DNA of 64,000 nucleotides, taken from positions 806,001 to 870,000 of the forward strand of contig NZ_CP155079.2 of assembly GCF_039634365.2 (NCBI RefSeq), given 5' to 3'. Origin of the DNA: Mucilaginibacter sp. PAMB04168. GTDB taxonomy: Bacteria; Bacteroidota; Bacteroidia; Sphingobacteriales; Sphingobacteriaceae. A model generated the notes under the pieces. It did no database searches, was not told the origin of the DNA, and was given only the letters and a program-made list of their open reading frames with translations. This document shows, one piece after another, positions 17,566-26,243 of this stretch (its first letter is position 1; every line of letters starts with the position of its first letter). A program made the translations under genes and the position numbers.

Positions 17566-17955
17566 ATGAAAATTGTAATATTCTCTGCATTATTGGTGGC
17601 TCTGTCACTTGGCAATGCATCGGCACAAACGGATGCTGCTAAAGTTCAGGTTGATTGGTCGGCAGTTGTACCTACAGCTAACGTAGCAGCACAGGTAGGC
17701 AAAAAAGTAGCCGTTTGTGACACCGTATATGATTACCGGGTGGTAAGTGAGGCGCTTACGTTGCTTAACCTGGGTGGTCGCTACCCAAATCAACGTTTAA
17801 CTGTGACCGTTAAAGGTGCCGGCGTAAAAATTAATGCAGCTGCCATGAAAGGTAAGCCAGCATGTTTTTACGGCGAAGTAACTATGTTCAAAAATCGTCC
17901 GGAACTGGTGGTAACTGAACCGGACCAAATAAAAAATATAAAGCAGTATCAGTAA
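17566..17955 (+). CDS. Exported OB-fold-like small protein
   Basis: The 129-residue product has a signal peptide MKIVIFSALLVALSLGNASAQ. The mature ~108 residues have the beta-barrel pattern of OB-fold tRNA_anti-like proteins: AAQVGKKVAVCDTVYDYRVV, LTLLNLGGRYPNQRLTVTV, GKPACFYGEVTMFKNRPELVV and DPDQIK-like end EPDQIKNI. Such exported OB-fold proteins are frequent in Bacteroidota and of unknown function. It follows GH88 after about 40 bases and may be in its transcript, since the first terminator lies after it. ATG 17566 starts the signal peptide. Confidence 0.65.
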   Translation: MKIVIFSALLVALSLGNASAQTDAAKVQVDWSAVVPTANVAAQVGKKVAVCDTVYDYRVVSEALTLLNLGGRYPNQRLTVTVKGAGVKINAAAMKGKPACFYGEVTMFKNRPELVVTEPDQIKNIKQYQ

Positions 17956-17983
17956 CGAAGCTTGTTTACACAGGCGGCGGACT

Positions 17984-18020
17984 AAAAAGCGGATGATTAG
18001 CAAATTGTCCGCTTTTTTTT
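17984..18020 (+). terminator. Intrinsic terminator after the GH88 operon
   Basis: AAAAAGCGGA (17984-17993) pairs with TCCGCTTTTT (18008-18017), followed by more T's. Confidence 0.9.
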
Positions 18021-18171
18021 CGGCAGAGCTTTAAGTTGCTTTAATAGTAATTAATAGTACTTCTCTACCTCTTAATTTTTGCCAGGCATTTTATAATAAT
18101 TGCGTTGGTTAAACGTTTTGAGTTAATAGCAGAAAATACCAATTATACCTTTTACTTTCTGTTTTAGCTAA

Positions 18172-18579
18172 ATGCCTCATCAAATTTATATCTCCTTATT
18201 TGATTTGGAGCAATTCATTGCATCATTCCATGCGTATAATTTTGATAACTATTCATTACTGAAAATCTTTAATGTGGATTTATTGGCGTTTTTAGAACTG
18301 GAGCATCCTGAGATAAACAAGCAGACGAAGTTAGACCTCAGCTTTGAATTGGAAAACGAGATAGAAACATTGGAGGCTATACGCTATGCTCAGGATAAAA
18401 ATGAGGACTTTTCGACGCATGTGGCAAATACACTGTCTATTATTAAAAGGCTAATGCTTTATTTCCCAAGCAAAAATGCAATCATACTAACCACCGATTA
18501 TAATGATGGGTTTGGCAACAAGCTTAAATTGATGCTTAAGCGTTGGTTTAACCCAAAAAGTGACCTGGGGTTACAATAG
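18172..18579 (+). CDS. Hypothetical protein
   Basis: The 135-residue soluble protein starts MPHQIYISLFDLEQFIASFH. Helix-rich regions (LLKIFNVDLLAFLELEH, FELENEIETLEAIRYA) are followed by HVANTLSIIKRLMLYFPSKN and a basic C-terminus LKLMLKRWFNPKSD. I recognise no family and see no signal or membrane segment. Composition is more AT-rich than the preceding operon. It is the first of a run of unrecognised genes up to the tRNA-Ala at 23904. Confidence 0.6.
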   Translation: MPHQIYISLFDLEQFIASFHAYNFDNYSLLKIFNVDLLAFLELEHPEINKQTKLDLSFELENEIETLEAIRYAQDKNEDFSTHVANTLSIIKRLMLYFPSKNAIILTTDYNDGFGNKLKLMLKRWFNPKSDLGLQ

Positions 18580-18923
18580 TAGAATGTAACCGAAATAAAA
18601 AAGGCTTTACGAATTGAAGAAAATGTGTAAGTAGGAGAAATACATGCGCTAGATAGTTGGAACTACCCTAAAGTTCCACACCATGTCTTTTTTCGCTTAA
18701 GCAACAAAGTGAAAAGAGGGAATACTGTGGTTCTGACTTTAGTGGCACAAGCTAACCTGTATCAGGCTAAGACCGTTAACCGCTTAACTGCAAATGCATT
18801 GTATAATCATACAGATTTAGTGCGCTATTTATTTGTAAACTGTTTGGGCAGTACAGATGTTAATGCTTCAACTCACTGCTGCTTCTAAACGAACAGCCGA
18901 TTATATGATTACTTGATAACCGC
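18580..18923. other. Intergenic stretch without a recognised gene
   Basis: These 344 AT-rich bases contain no frame longer than about 60 codons with a plausible start on either strand, and no strong hairpin. I see nothing in it that I can name. Confidence 0.5.
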
Positions 18924-19349
18924 ATGTTAAAAGTTATAGCTTATCTCATTTATGTTGTTGTTTTTACTTACTGTTATTACGGCCTAAACAAGAGAATGTC
19001 CAACACATGGATATTGATGCTATATCCGTTAATCTTTGTAGCTGCTATTTATCCAATGAAGTTATGGGTAGATTACGCCAGACCAGCATACGGAGATGCC
19101 TTTGCAAGCACCTGGGCTAAGATAATACTTATGATGCTGTCCAGTTTCATTGTGTTTAATTGGATGTACGTCGCAGTCAACTTCATTGTGGATACTCAAG
19201 TAAGGTTTCACCAGAAATACAACGAACCTAACATTAGGGGCTTCCTTAAGTCAACGTTGGACAAGGGGCCTAATATTAGGACCTTCGCACATTTTTTCTT
19301 CTATATAGGAGGCGTAATACTCATGTACATTGCGGTTAAAAACTATTAA
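18924..19349 (+). CDS. Hypothetical four-helix membrane protein
   Basis: The 141-residue product has four likely transmembrane helices: about residues 3-19, 28-48, 64-85 and 120-138. The loop after the third helix carries a short internal duplication, EPNIRGF then GPNIRTF, 14 residues apart. No catalytic motif is seen and no family is recognised. It may sit in the inner membrane. Neighbours are also unknown, so context gives no function. Confidence 0.6.
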   Translation: MLKVIAYLIYVVVFTYCYYGLNKRMSNTWILMLYPLIFVAAIYPMKLWVDYARPAYGDAFASTWAKIILMMLSSFIVFNWMYVAVNFIVDTQVRFHQKYNEPNIRGFLKSTLDKGPNIRTFAHFFFYIGGVILMYIAVKNY

Positions 19350-19507
19350 CCTGAAATTGCAACAGTATAATAGAAGTGATTTAGTTGAGTAAGGTGCAAA
19401 TGGTTTTAAACACAGCCAGTCAGCCAAAAGTGGGATTGCCAGTATGGTTCTGAGCGGTCTGCCAGTCAACAGCGTTTGTAGCGCAGTTTGTACAATAATG
19501 TAAGTTT

Positions 19508-20344
19508 TTACGACTGCGCAAAGAAACGCTGGTCATTTAATGGAAAACGTAACATGAGTGTCCTGAAGAGTATCTCCATAGTGTCTATAGGTAATACTTT
19601 GCCATTAAGTAAATCGTCCAGGTTGTCTTTACCACCAACCAGCATTGACAGATAGTCTTGCGGCAGATCAAACATACTCGTGCGCTGCATAATCACTTCT
19701 TGTAAACTCATTGTCGGAAAATGTAATTGTTCCTTTTCATAACGTTCTATGGATGGAAGCAAGGACAACAACTCTGGGTATGACCATTCTTGAGGCTGAC
19801 TGTTAAAGAGACTATTTGCCCTTGCCAGCGCTGTTAGGTATTCAGCTTCTGTACTAAGAGTAAATGTGGCGTCAGTATTTAATTCAGGCTGGTCATCCTG
19901 TTTTAAATCTTGCCGGTAATTGTATGCTGGCATTGGCCAACTAACGCTTACGGTATCTTCCGTTGCCTCAAACTCATCAAGATGGTCGTAGTCCTCCAAG
20001 GGTGGTGGTGGGGTAAGTGTAACTGTAACCACTTTGACGTGTGAGGTAGAGCCTGAGTGATTCTCCTGATGTGCTTTGATTTCCTGCATGACTTCCTCTT
20101 GCGTTTTGATATCATTGATGCAGACAGCCTTTGCCGAGAAGTTTATATGATAATTGACAACGATTTCTCCTGTGCCTGGCTGGGCCGATCCATTACCAAA
20201 CCCTGCAGGTGTATGTCCATCATGATTGGCAAATATCCGGTCCATCCAGTAATCGGATTCCTTTAGCCAGGTTAGTAAGGTTACTCGTGATTCAGGATGC
20301 GTATGAATGAAGTCGGCAATCTTGCCAGTTGCAATAAGGTTCAT
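19508..20344 (-). CDS. HigB-like toxin and HigA-like antitoxin domains fused in one protein
   Basis: The 278-residue protein looks like a type II toxin-antitoxin pair in one chain. Residues 1-30 match the HigB start (MNLIATGKIADF..HPES..TLLTWLKES) and 60-90 match its last strand (YHINFSAKAVCINDIKT). A Pro/Asp/Glu-rich linker spans about 95-160. Residues 163-278 follow HigA: TEAEYLTALARANSLF, ERYEKEQLHFPTMSLQEVI, then a helix-turn-helix-like DLPQDYLSMLVGGKDNLDDLLNGK. The central HigB strand with the RNA-contacting residues is poorly conserved, so the toxin part may be inactive. No separate toxin or antitoxin gene lies beside it. The family reading is by pattern. Confidence 0.6.
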   Translation of the reverse strand: MNLIATGKIADFIHTHPESRVTLLTWLKESDYWMDRIFANHDGHTPAGFGNGSAQPGTGEIVVNYHINFSAKAVCINDIKTQEEVMQEIKAHQENHSGSTSHVKVVTVTLTPPPPLEDYDHLDEFEATEDTVSVSWPMPAYNYRQDLKQDDQPELNTDATFTLSTEAEYLTALARANSLFNSQPQEWSYPELLSLLPSIERYEKEQLHFPTMSLQEVIMQRTSMFDLPQDYLSMLVGGKDNLDDLLNGKVLPIDTMEILFRTLMLRFPLNDQRFFAQS

Positions 20345-20464
20345 ATTGCAAAATAGACAATCTATACTGAAGTTGAATCATTTTTTATGCAGATAAATCG
20401 GATTGTATAATAATGGTTCTGAGCGTATTGGCACAGGTTTAAATAACATAACAGAAGGCAACTA

Positions 20465-22195
20465 CTAAGCTGGTTGCAGTCTGTTCTCTAACTTTTCTCT
20501 TAGCTCCTCCAATTGAAAAGGCTTGTGCAGATAGTCGTTCATGCCACAACTGATTACCCGCCTTTGTATCTGATCAGAAACCGAAGCTGTAAGGGCAATG
20601 ATATGCACATTAGCTTTCGTGCTATTAGCCATCTGCCTTATTTTTTCTGTAGCCTGCATTCCATCCATTACAGGCATGTGCATATCCATCAATATCACAT
20701 CGTAGTCGTTATTTTCCAGTAGCTCCAACACTTCGGCTCCATTCTCGGCAATATCAGCCGATATATCCCAGCGTTTAAACAACTGCTTCATAAAGTAGAT
20801 GTTCATCATATTATCCTCAGCAAGCAAGATTCGTAGATTACTTAGGCTCTTCTCTGTAGATGTTTCTGCTATCGATCCTGCATCTATGGGCTCTTGCTCT
20901 ACCTGCTGCAACGGCAAATCAAAGTAAAAACTCGTTCCGCTACCCAGCTTACTTTCCAGCTTAATTTGGCTGCCAAACATCTCTACCAGTTGTTTAACAA
21001 TGGCCAGTCCTAAACCTGTACCGCCAAACTTCCTCGTGGTACTGGCAGTAGCTTGCTGAAAAGGCTCAAACACCAGTTTCTGTTGTTCCTCTGATATGCC
21101 TATTCCGGTATCACGTACCTTGAACCGTATTGCAAATTCAGAGTCGTTGTTATCAAGTATCTCTGCACTTAGGCTTACCTCGCCTTGTTCAGTAAACTTA
21201 ACCGCGTTGCCTACAAGATTGTAAAGTACCTGACTGAGACGGGCAGGATCTCCTTCAAAGCTTTTACCTTTTAACCTGTTATCAATCGAAAACTTGAATT
21301 TTAGTCCCTTCTCATGCGCTTTGAATTCCATTCCACGGGATATACCGCTTAAAAGTAGCTCCAATGAGAAAGGAGTAGACTCTAGTTCCAGTTTGCCCGA
21401 ATCCAGCTTGTTAATGTCAAGTATGTCGTTAATCAGCGTTAACAAACCCTCGGCCGAGAACTTTAATACGTCCAGTTGTTCCTTTTGCTTAGCGTTAGCC
21501 TCATCGCTAATAAGTAGTCCGGCTATGCCAATCACCGAATTTAGCGGTGTACGCAACTCATGCGACATGGTTGACAGAAAGTTAGTTTTAGCCTGGGCTG
21601 CCTCTGCCAGTTGTAAGCTGAGTGTTTTGCTCGCTCTGAGGTTGCCATACAACACACCATGAAAGTAGACGTGTGATAACAGGATAACCAGCCAGTTTAC
21701 GGCGATATAAATGTCGTTCAAACCCTCGGGCAATGGATGCAAACCTGTAAAGCGGAAAGGTATATAATGAACTGATATCGTTGATGCGACTGCTATTAGC
21801 GTATATACAGTTCCCCACTTTTTACCCAGTCCGTAAAAGCCCGAAATGATAACCATAATAATGGCTTGAAGGGTAACCACATCTAACCCTACCGACTGAT
21901 TGAAGGCGCGGTAATAAACATGGGCAATGGTGGCAATTACAGCATAGTGAATGCCCCAATGAATAATTTTGGGGAACCGCCGCAGTACAAGGATGATAAC
22001 AATAGAGGAAATCATCAGGCGGATTGCCCTGCCGCTTCCATCACCGCCAAATCGGTAGATGGCGTCATAAAGGTATAAACCTCCTTTGATGATGTTAGCC
22101 GCAAGCATTAACGTGAACAACTTTAGTTGTGCATTTAAAAGTGTTTCACTACCCGACCAGTTATTGATGTATTGGGCTGCCCGCCTGATCTGCAT
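20465..22195 (-). CDS. Membrane-bound hybrid sensor histidine kinase/response regulator
   Basis: The 576-residue protein has an N-terminal membrane domain of about six helices (residues 25-185) with no extracytoplasmic sensor loop. HisKA follows with His212 in NFLSTMSHELRTPLNS, HATPase_c with NLVGNAVKFT, RDTGIGIS and GGTGLGLAIV, and a C-terminal receiver with LLAEDNMMN, phospho-acceptor Asp504 in ILMDMHMP and Lys558 in YLHKPF. It probably phosphorylates its own receiver and passes phosphate to an unknown Hpt protein; none is nearby. The neighbours on both sides are uncharacterised. Confidence 0.92.
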   Translation of the reverse strand: MQIRRAAQYINNWSGSETLLNAQLKLFTLMLAANIIKGGLYLYDAIYRFGGDGSGRAIRLMISSIVIILVLRRFPKIIHWGIHYAVIATIAHVYYRAFNQSVGLDVVTLQAIIMVIISGFYGLGKKWGTVYTLIAVASTISVHYIPFRFTGLHPLPEGLNDIYIAVNWLVILLSHVYFHGVLYGNLRASKTLSLQLAEAAQAKTNFLSTMSHELRTPLNSVIGIAGLLISDEANAKQKEQLDVLKFSAEGLLTLINDILDINKLDSGKLELESTPFSLELLLSGISRGMEFKAHEKGLKFKFSIDNRLKGKSFEGDPARLSQVLYNLVGNAVKFTEQGEVSLSAEILDNNDSEFAIRFKVRDTGIGISEEQQKLVFEPFQQATASTTRKFGGTGLGLAIVKQLVEMFGSQIKLESKLGSGTSFYFDLPLQQVEQEPIDAGSIAETSTEKSLSNLRILLAEDNMMNIYFMKQLFKRWDISADIAENGAEVLELLENNDYDVILMDMHMPVMDGMQATEKIRQMANSTKANVHIIALTASVSDQIQRRVISCGMNDYLHKPFQLEELREKLENRLQPA

Positions 22196-22439
22196 TTCTT
22201 ACTAAGTATGAGGTATCTATCTAAAACTAAACAAGCAGCAAAGTTACGCAAAATCCATGTTTTATGAATAACCTGATATTTACAGCCAGTTCGTTTTACC
22301 CTATGCGGCGCATAGAGCTAAGAGTAATAAGGCACTAATCTCTGAGTAGCTTCTCCACTCTCATATGGCAAAATCTACATACTGAAGTGGACGAATGTTT
22401 ACTGCTTGTAGGTTATGTGGCTGTGTACTATATTGCAGT

Positions 22440-22739
22440 ATGTCTTTCCCTTTTTCTATAAGCTATAATAAGCACTTAAAGGCGGTTATCACCGCTGGCA
22501 ATCAGCAGCAGTTGATGCAGTATATTCAAAAAAGAATACTGGAAGACAAGGCAGATAATATTGTGATTGGATACCATTCGGTTAGCTATAAAGGGTCAAC
22601 TTCCAATCGGCGAGGATCCCTTTACCGAAGTGTAGATAGTGGATTATTTACTTTAATGAACAACGATGGTACGTGGTATCTAAACTATGAGATTTACACA
22701 AAAGCTTATTCAAAAGTACTACAATCGTATCCACTATAA
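22440..22739 (+). CDS. Hypothetical small protein, coupled to the next frame
   Basis: The 99-residue product starts MSFPFSISYNKHLKAVITAG. A helical stretch QQLMQYIQKRILEDKADN is followed by VIGYHSVSYKGSTSNRRGSLYRSVDSGLF and a Tyr-rich end. There is no signal peptide and I recognise no family. An upstream in-frame ATG at 22395 exists, but the added residues are Cys-rich and unlike coding sequence, so 22440 is preferred. The stop overlaps the ATG of the next, disrupted frame (TAATG), which suggests they were a coupled pair. Confidence 0.5.
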   Translation: MSFPFSISYNKHLKAVITAGNQQQLMQYIQKRILEDKADNIVIGYHSVSYKGSTSNRRGSLYRSVDSGLFTLMNNDGTWYLNYEIYTKAYSKVLQSYPL

Positions 22740-22954
22740 TGGGGGCATTCATGTGGATAGGTGGTGCACTTTGGTAGTTTGGAATAGTAGCCTTTCTGTG
22801 GCTTTTTGGCATAAATTGGATCATTATCCTATTTCGGCATGAAGATGTTGCTGCCCGGATTGCAATCGGGATTGATGTGGTGGCAGGCGCACAAGAGAGT
22901 GTAACTAATACGGATTGCCAGCAGAAAGATGAACGACTTAAAAGTTGGTTCTAA
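22739..22954 (+). pseudogene. Small membrane-anchored protein gene interrupted by an in-frame TAG
   Basis: The frame starts at an ATG overlapping the previous stop codon and reads MGAFMWIGGALW, then a TAG at 22775-22777, then 58 open codons. These begin FGIVAFLWLFGINWIIILF, a transmembrane helix, and continue HEDVAARIAIGIDVV to the stop. The hydrophobic run crosses the TAG without break, and TGG-to-TAG is a single change. This looks like a recent nonsense mutation, a sequencing error or readthrough. Confidence 0.55.
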
Positions 22955-23035
22955 CACAATATGTTTCTTAATATTGGAGGTTTATAACGAGTGTTAAGCA
23001 CTTTTTAGTAAAGTTGTACCTTAGACGCTATTTAC

Positions 23036-23311
23036 ATGAATCTTCACCAAGTAAACACGATTGCACATAAGACACTTTGCGTTGCAGCCATTATATTCCT
23101 GATTGCTGTAGTGGTGGGATTTATCGCTATACACTTGTACCTAAGAGCTGCCATCGGTTTTGCATTCACGTTGCTTATTGCTTTTAGAGTAAAGAGACGA
23201 GTGTCATGTAAGACCTGGATTGTTACCGTCATGTTGATTGTAATTGGTGTAGCCTTAATAGATCTCGACCCTGTTGAAGTTTCGACTACTCACACTTCGT
23301 TTCAAGTATGA
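23036..23311 (+). CDS. Hypothetical three-helix membrane protein
   Basis: The 91-residue product has hydrophobic helices at about residues 15-35, 36-48 and 60-76, and a short hydrophilic C-terminus. There is no recognised family. Its end overlaps the start of the next membrane-protein gene by four bases (ATGA), so the two are probably translated together and may form one complex. The pair is the last gene unit before the tRNA-Ala. Confidence 0.55.
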   Translation: MNLHQVNTIAHKTLCVAAIIFLIAVVVGFIAIHLYLRAAIGFAFTLLIAFRVKRRVSCKTWIVTVMLIVIGVALIDLDPVEVSTTHTSFQV

Positions 23312-23721
23312 AGCAAGCATTCATATACAGCTTGAAAGTTTGGTTGCCTGCCCTTATAATAGCTCCACTAATTACCGTCTCAATCAACTGGTTTATTGCT
23401 TGGTATAACCCTATTAATTACTATAGAAGCTCAGGGTTTTGGGTAGATGTATACTTTAATTTTGTTGCAGGGGCAGCACTTATCCCGCTAGCTGCACTGT
23501 TTTGGCTTGCTACACTGGCCTTCGTTAAGACGCAGGCCAGAATATCGCTTATCAAACTGCAACTTACATTGGTTGCCACCATTTTATGTGTTGTCCCATT
23601 TGCCATATTTGGCAAGAACAATCAGTTATCGTTAGAAACTGTATTCAGTACTACATACTGGTTGCCTTCTTATCTAATGGTTGCAGTACCTTCCATTTGG
23701 ATTTGTAAATTAGCTCGCTGA
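23308..23721 (+). CDS. Hypothetical four-helix membrane protein
   Basis: The 137-residue product has hydrophobic segments at about residues 12-33, 48-72, 82-102 and 115-133, with aromatic-rich boundaries (NWFIAWYNPINYY). It is translationally coupled to the preceding membrane protein. I recognise no family and no catalytic motif. It could be the partner subunit of a small membrane complex. Confidence 0.55.
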   Translation: MKQAFIYSLKVWLPALIIAPLITVSINWFIAWYNPINYYRSSGFWVDVYFNFVAGAALIPLAALFWLATLAFVKTQARISLIKLQLTLVATILCVVPFAIFGKNNQLSLETVFSTTYWLPSYLMVAVPSIWICKLAR

Positions 23722-23850
23722 CTATTCCTTGAAGACTATTAACTATAAACGATGGTTAATGTTCTGAATAGAGCATTTAAGTTTGGCTGTTTACCTACTC
23801 AAGTCGGACACCATCTCCTGAATCATGCTTTTCTCAAACCCTATTCCAAC

Positions 23851-23895
23851 AAAAAAGCCCATATCGAACATTCGTAAATGCTTCGATATGAGCTT
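23851..23895 (-). terminator. Terminator of the tRNA-Ala transcript
   Basis: AAGCCCATATCGAA (23855-23868) pairs with TTCGATATGAGCTT (23882-23895) with one mismatch; on the minus strand it ends in a T-run. It begins nine bases after the tRNA 3' end. Confidence 0.82.
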
Positions 23896-23903
23896 AATTT
23901 GGG

Positions 23904-23977
<74 letters not shown>

Positions 23978-24084
23978 GTTTGTGTGGGTGGGCAAAAGTA
24001 ATAAAAAGTTACATTATGCCAAATTTGTATGATACAGTTTTTGATTTTTTTATCTGCTGCTGAATTAACTTACAAAAAGTTGGT

Positions 24085-24119
24085 AAAAAAGCAAGGCCTC
24101 CTGATGGGCAGGAGGCCTT
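24085..24119 (-). terminator. Orphan minus-strand terminator
   Basis: AAGGCCTCCT (24093-24102) pairs with AGGAGGCCTT (24110-24119). On the minus strand the hairpin is followed by GCTTTTTT. No minus-strand gene is annotated upstream of it before the MFS gene at 24452 on the plus strand, so it implies an unannotated short transcript. The wider gap 23978-24451 (474 bases) is otherwise very AT-rich; a 13-codon frame (MRRLFCVYLLNTV) starts at 24145 on the plus strand. Confidence 0.75.
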
Positions 24120-24451
24120 TACTAACCAATTATAAACCTAAATTATGAGAAGACTTTTTTGTGTGTATCTTTTGAATACGGTGTAAAAGTAACACTTACT
24201 TTTCTAACTGCAAAATTTATTTTCAAAAAAATTGCAAATAATTTATTTCTTGTCTCATTATTTTGTCAACCTGTTATGTTTTCCATCTAAATGTTAATAA
24301 ATGTTAAATTATTGATTTGTGCTGATTTGAATTAAGCAAATAGTATTGCCTAGATTACTTGTTTAAACAAATTTTATTCTCTTAATGCTCAAACAATCCA
24401 GATATCACGTTTTTTAGCTATTAACGGTATATTTTGCCGTTAATTTGTAAC

Positions 24452-25642
24452 ATGTCTGCTGTTTCATCAACTCATCATCAAAAGCTTACACCAATTGTCC
24501 TCTGGGTAATGACTTTGGCTACCGGTTTAGTAGTAGCCAACATCTATTATAACCAACCTTTACTAGGTGATATTGCGACTTCGTTCCACATCAGCAATGG
24601 CGAGGCCGGTCAATTGGCTATGTTTACACAAATAGGTTATGCTACCGGGTTATTGTTTATTATTCCTCTGGCAGATATGTTTAAGCGTAAGCGCTTAATG
24701 CTGGTTGACTTTGCCTTTGTAGTAGCATCGCTTTTATTAGCGGCAAGTGCACAGCAAGTATGGGTGCTGGCGTTAAGCAGCTTTTTTATTGGCTTAACTT
24801 CGGTGATACCACAAATATTGGTCGCTATGGGCGCGCATCTGGCTAACCCGCAGGAGCGTGGTAAAAAGATTGGCTTTATTATGAGCGGTTTGTTAATTGG
24901 CATCCTGCTTTCGCGTACGGTAAGTGGCTTTGTGGGCGAACACCTTGGCTGGCGGGCTATGTTTTACATCGCCGCCGGCCTGATGCTGGTTATGTGGCTT
25001 CTTATAGCGCTGGTAGTGCCCGAGGTAGAGCCCGACTATAAAGGCAGCTATAGCAGCTTAATGCAATCGTTGGTTTCCATCACCCGGCAGGAGCCTAAGC
25101 TCAGGCTTGCCGCGTTTAGGGGAGCTTTGTGTTTTGCCTGCTTTAGCGCTTTTTGGACAACCTTAGTATTCTTATTGCGTGAGCCACCGTTTAACCAGGG
25201 CAGCGCTGTGGCTGGCGCATTTGGCTTAATTGGCGCTTTTGGTGCATTGGCTGCTTCTTTTATAGGCAGGCTGAGTGATAAGGCCGATACCAACCGGCTC
25301 ATTACTTATACTTTAATACTGGTGCTAGCTTCGTTCGTGCTCTTTGCTGTATTTAGCCATAGCCTGGCAGGGCTGGTTGTTGGTGTAATACTAATGGATA
25401 TGGGTGTACAGGCTACACACATCTCTAACCAGGCCATTATTTTTTCGCTTAATGCCAACGCACGTAACCGTATCAATACGGTTTACATGGTCTCTTACTT
25501 CGTCGGCGGGTCGGCCGGTACTTTTCTGGCCGCTAAAATGTGGGGAAGTTACCATTGGACCGGCGTGTGCGCTATTGGTATAACACTGTCTGCAATTGCT
25601 CTAATTGTGCACCTGCTAAGTTTGTTAAAAAAGGACAGGTAG
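24452..25642 (+). CDS. MFS transporter
   Basis: The 396-residue product has 12 predicted transmembrane helices in two halves of six. The first loop carries an MFS A-motif equivalent (PLADMFKRKRLMLVD), the early part reads LATGLVVANIYYNQPLL, and the second half repeats GRLSDKADTNRLI. This pattern resembles the drug/sugar-exporter branch (YnfM/AraJ-like). The substrate is unknown. ATG 24452 is preferred over an upstream TTG. It stands alone after the tRNA-Ala gap. Confidence 0.9.
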   Translation: MSAVSSTHHQKLTPIVLWVMTLATGLVVANIYYNQPLLGDIATSFHISNGEAGQLAMFTQIGYATGLLFIIPLADMFKRKRLMLVDFAFVVASLLLAASAQQVWVLALSSFFIGLTSVIPQILVAMGAHLANPQERGKKIGFIMSGLLIGILLSRTVSGFVGEHLGWRAMFYIAAGLMLVMWLLIALVVPEVEPDYKGSYSSLMQSLVSITRQEPKLRLAAFRGALCFACFSAFWTTLVFLLREPPFNQGSAVAGAFGLIGAFGALAASFIGRLSDKADTNRLITYTLILVLASFVLFAVFSHSLAGLVVGVILMDMGVQATHISNQAIIFSLNANARNRINTVYMVSYFVGGSAGTFLAAKMWGSYHWTGVCAIGITLSAIALIVHLLSLLKKDR

Positions 25643-25838
25643 TTTCCATTCTATACAGTATCTGACTATTCTATACAACACTGTACTAATATTCGCTATT
25701 GAGTAAGGTGTCTTCTATTGCATTAATAAAGCTGGTTGGCGCAACTTTAGGCATTGATGATCAGCTTATTGAAATTATTTTAGCGAGTTTGGCCCACTTT
25801 GGCACCGTATTGGAATAAGAGTTATCAAATTCACTGAT

Positions 25839-26030
25839 ATGGTAATTGTTGATAATAGTAAGCCAGACGGTAACGAAGATCAGGAGTGGGAAAACCCGCA
25901 AAATCCTGAGAAACCATCTGATGCACGCGATGAAGAACAGGTACAGAGGCAGTATGAAGAGGCCAAAAGGCGTAAAGACAACCTGACCGAAAAAGATCAC
26001 ATAGACAAAGAAAAGAAGACTGATAATTAA
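25839..26030 (+). CDS. Small highly charged protein
   Basis: The 63-residue frame starts MVIVDNSKPDGNEDQEW and ends DKEKKTDN; it is almost entirely Asp/Glu/Lys/Arg/Asn/Gln with two prolines per PQNPEKP block, so it is probably disordered. A longer hydrophobic frame covers the same bases on the other strand, but antisense of acidic/lysine codons produces exactly such hydrophobic shadows. The plus strand is favoured because two more small genes follow in the same direction at 20- and 33-base spacing, with a terminator after them. Confidence 0.5.
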   Translation: MVIVDNSKPDGNEDQEWENPQNPEKPSDARDEEQVQRQYEEAKRRKDNLTEKDHIDKEKKTDN

Positions 26031-26049
26031 TTTTAAAACTATCAAAGCA

Positions 26050-26211
26050 ATGAAAACTTACAGCAAACCATCTATAAGCAAATTAGTATCAAGTTTTGAT
26101 ACCGAATTAAAAAACCTGTTATTACAAGATTTAAGAGCTGTAAAAAGCGCCAAAAACCAATTGCTTGAAAGTATTGAACAAAGCATTAACGCTAAAAGCT
26201 TAGCTGCTTAA
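26050..26211 (+). CDS. Small amphipathic protein, first of a paralogous pair
   Basis: This 53-residue protein starts MKTYSKPSISKLVSSFDTEL and ends NAKSLAA. Its core KLVSSFDTELKNLLLQDLRA aligns with the next small protein (KLMSQFDNELKKLLMADLKA), giving a shared pattern KLxxxFDxELKxLLxxDL. An amphipathic helix is predicted, with no cysteine and no signal peptide. The conserved pattern between tandem copies supports real coding despite the short length. No family is recognised. Confidence 0.65.
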   Translation: MKTYSKPSISKLVSSFDTELKNLLLQDLRAVKSAKNQLLESIEQSINAKSLAA

Positions 26212-26243
26212 ACAATATACTACCACACAACCTACATATACCT

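Noticed and set aside
25761-26045. Minus-strand 94-residue hydrophobic frame resembling a membrane protein
   Set aside because: It is antisense to a charged plus-strand frame whose Glu/Lys codons give Phe/Leu in reverse, and the flanking small genes and terminator run on the plus strand. Some doubt remains.
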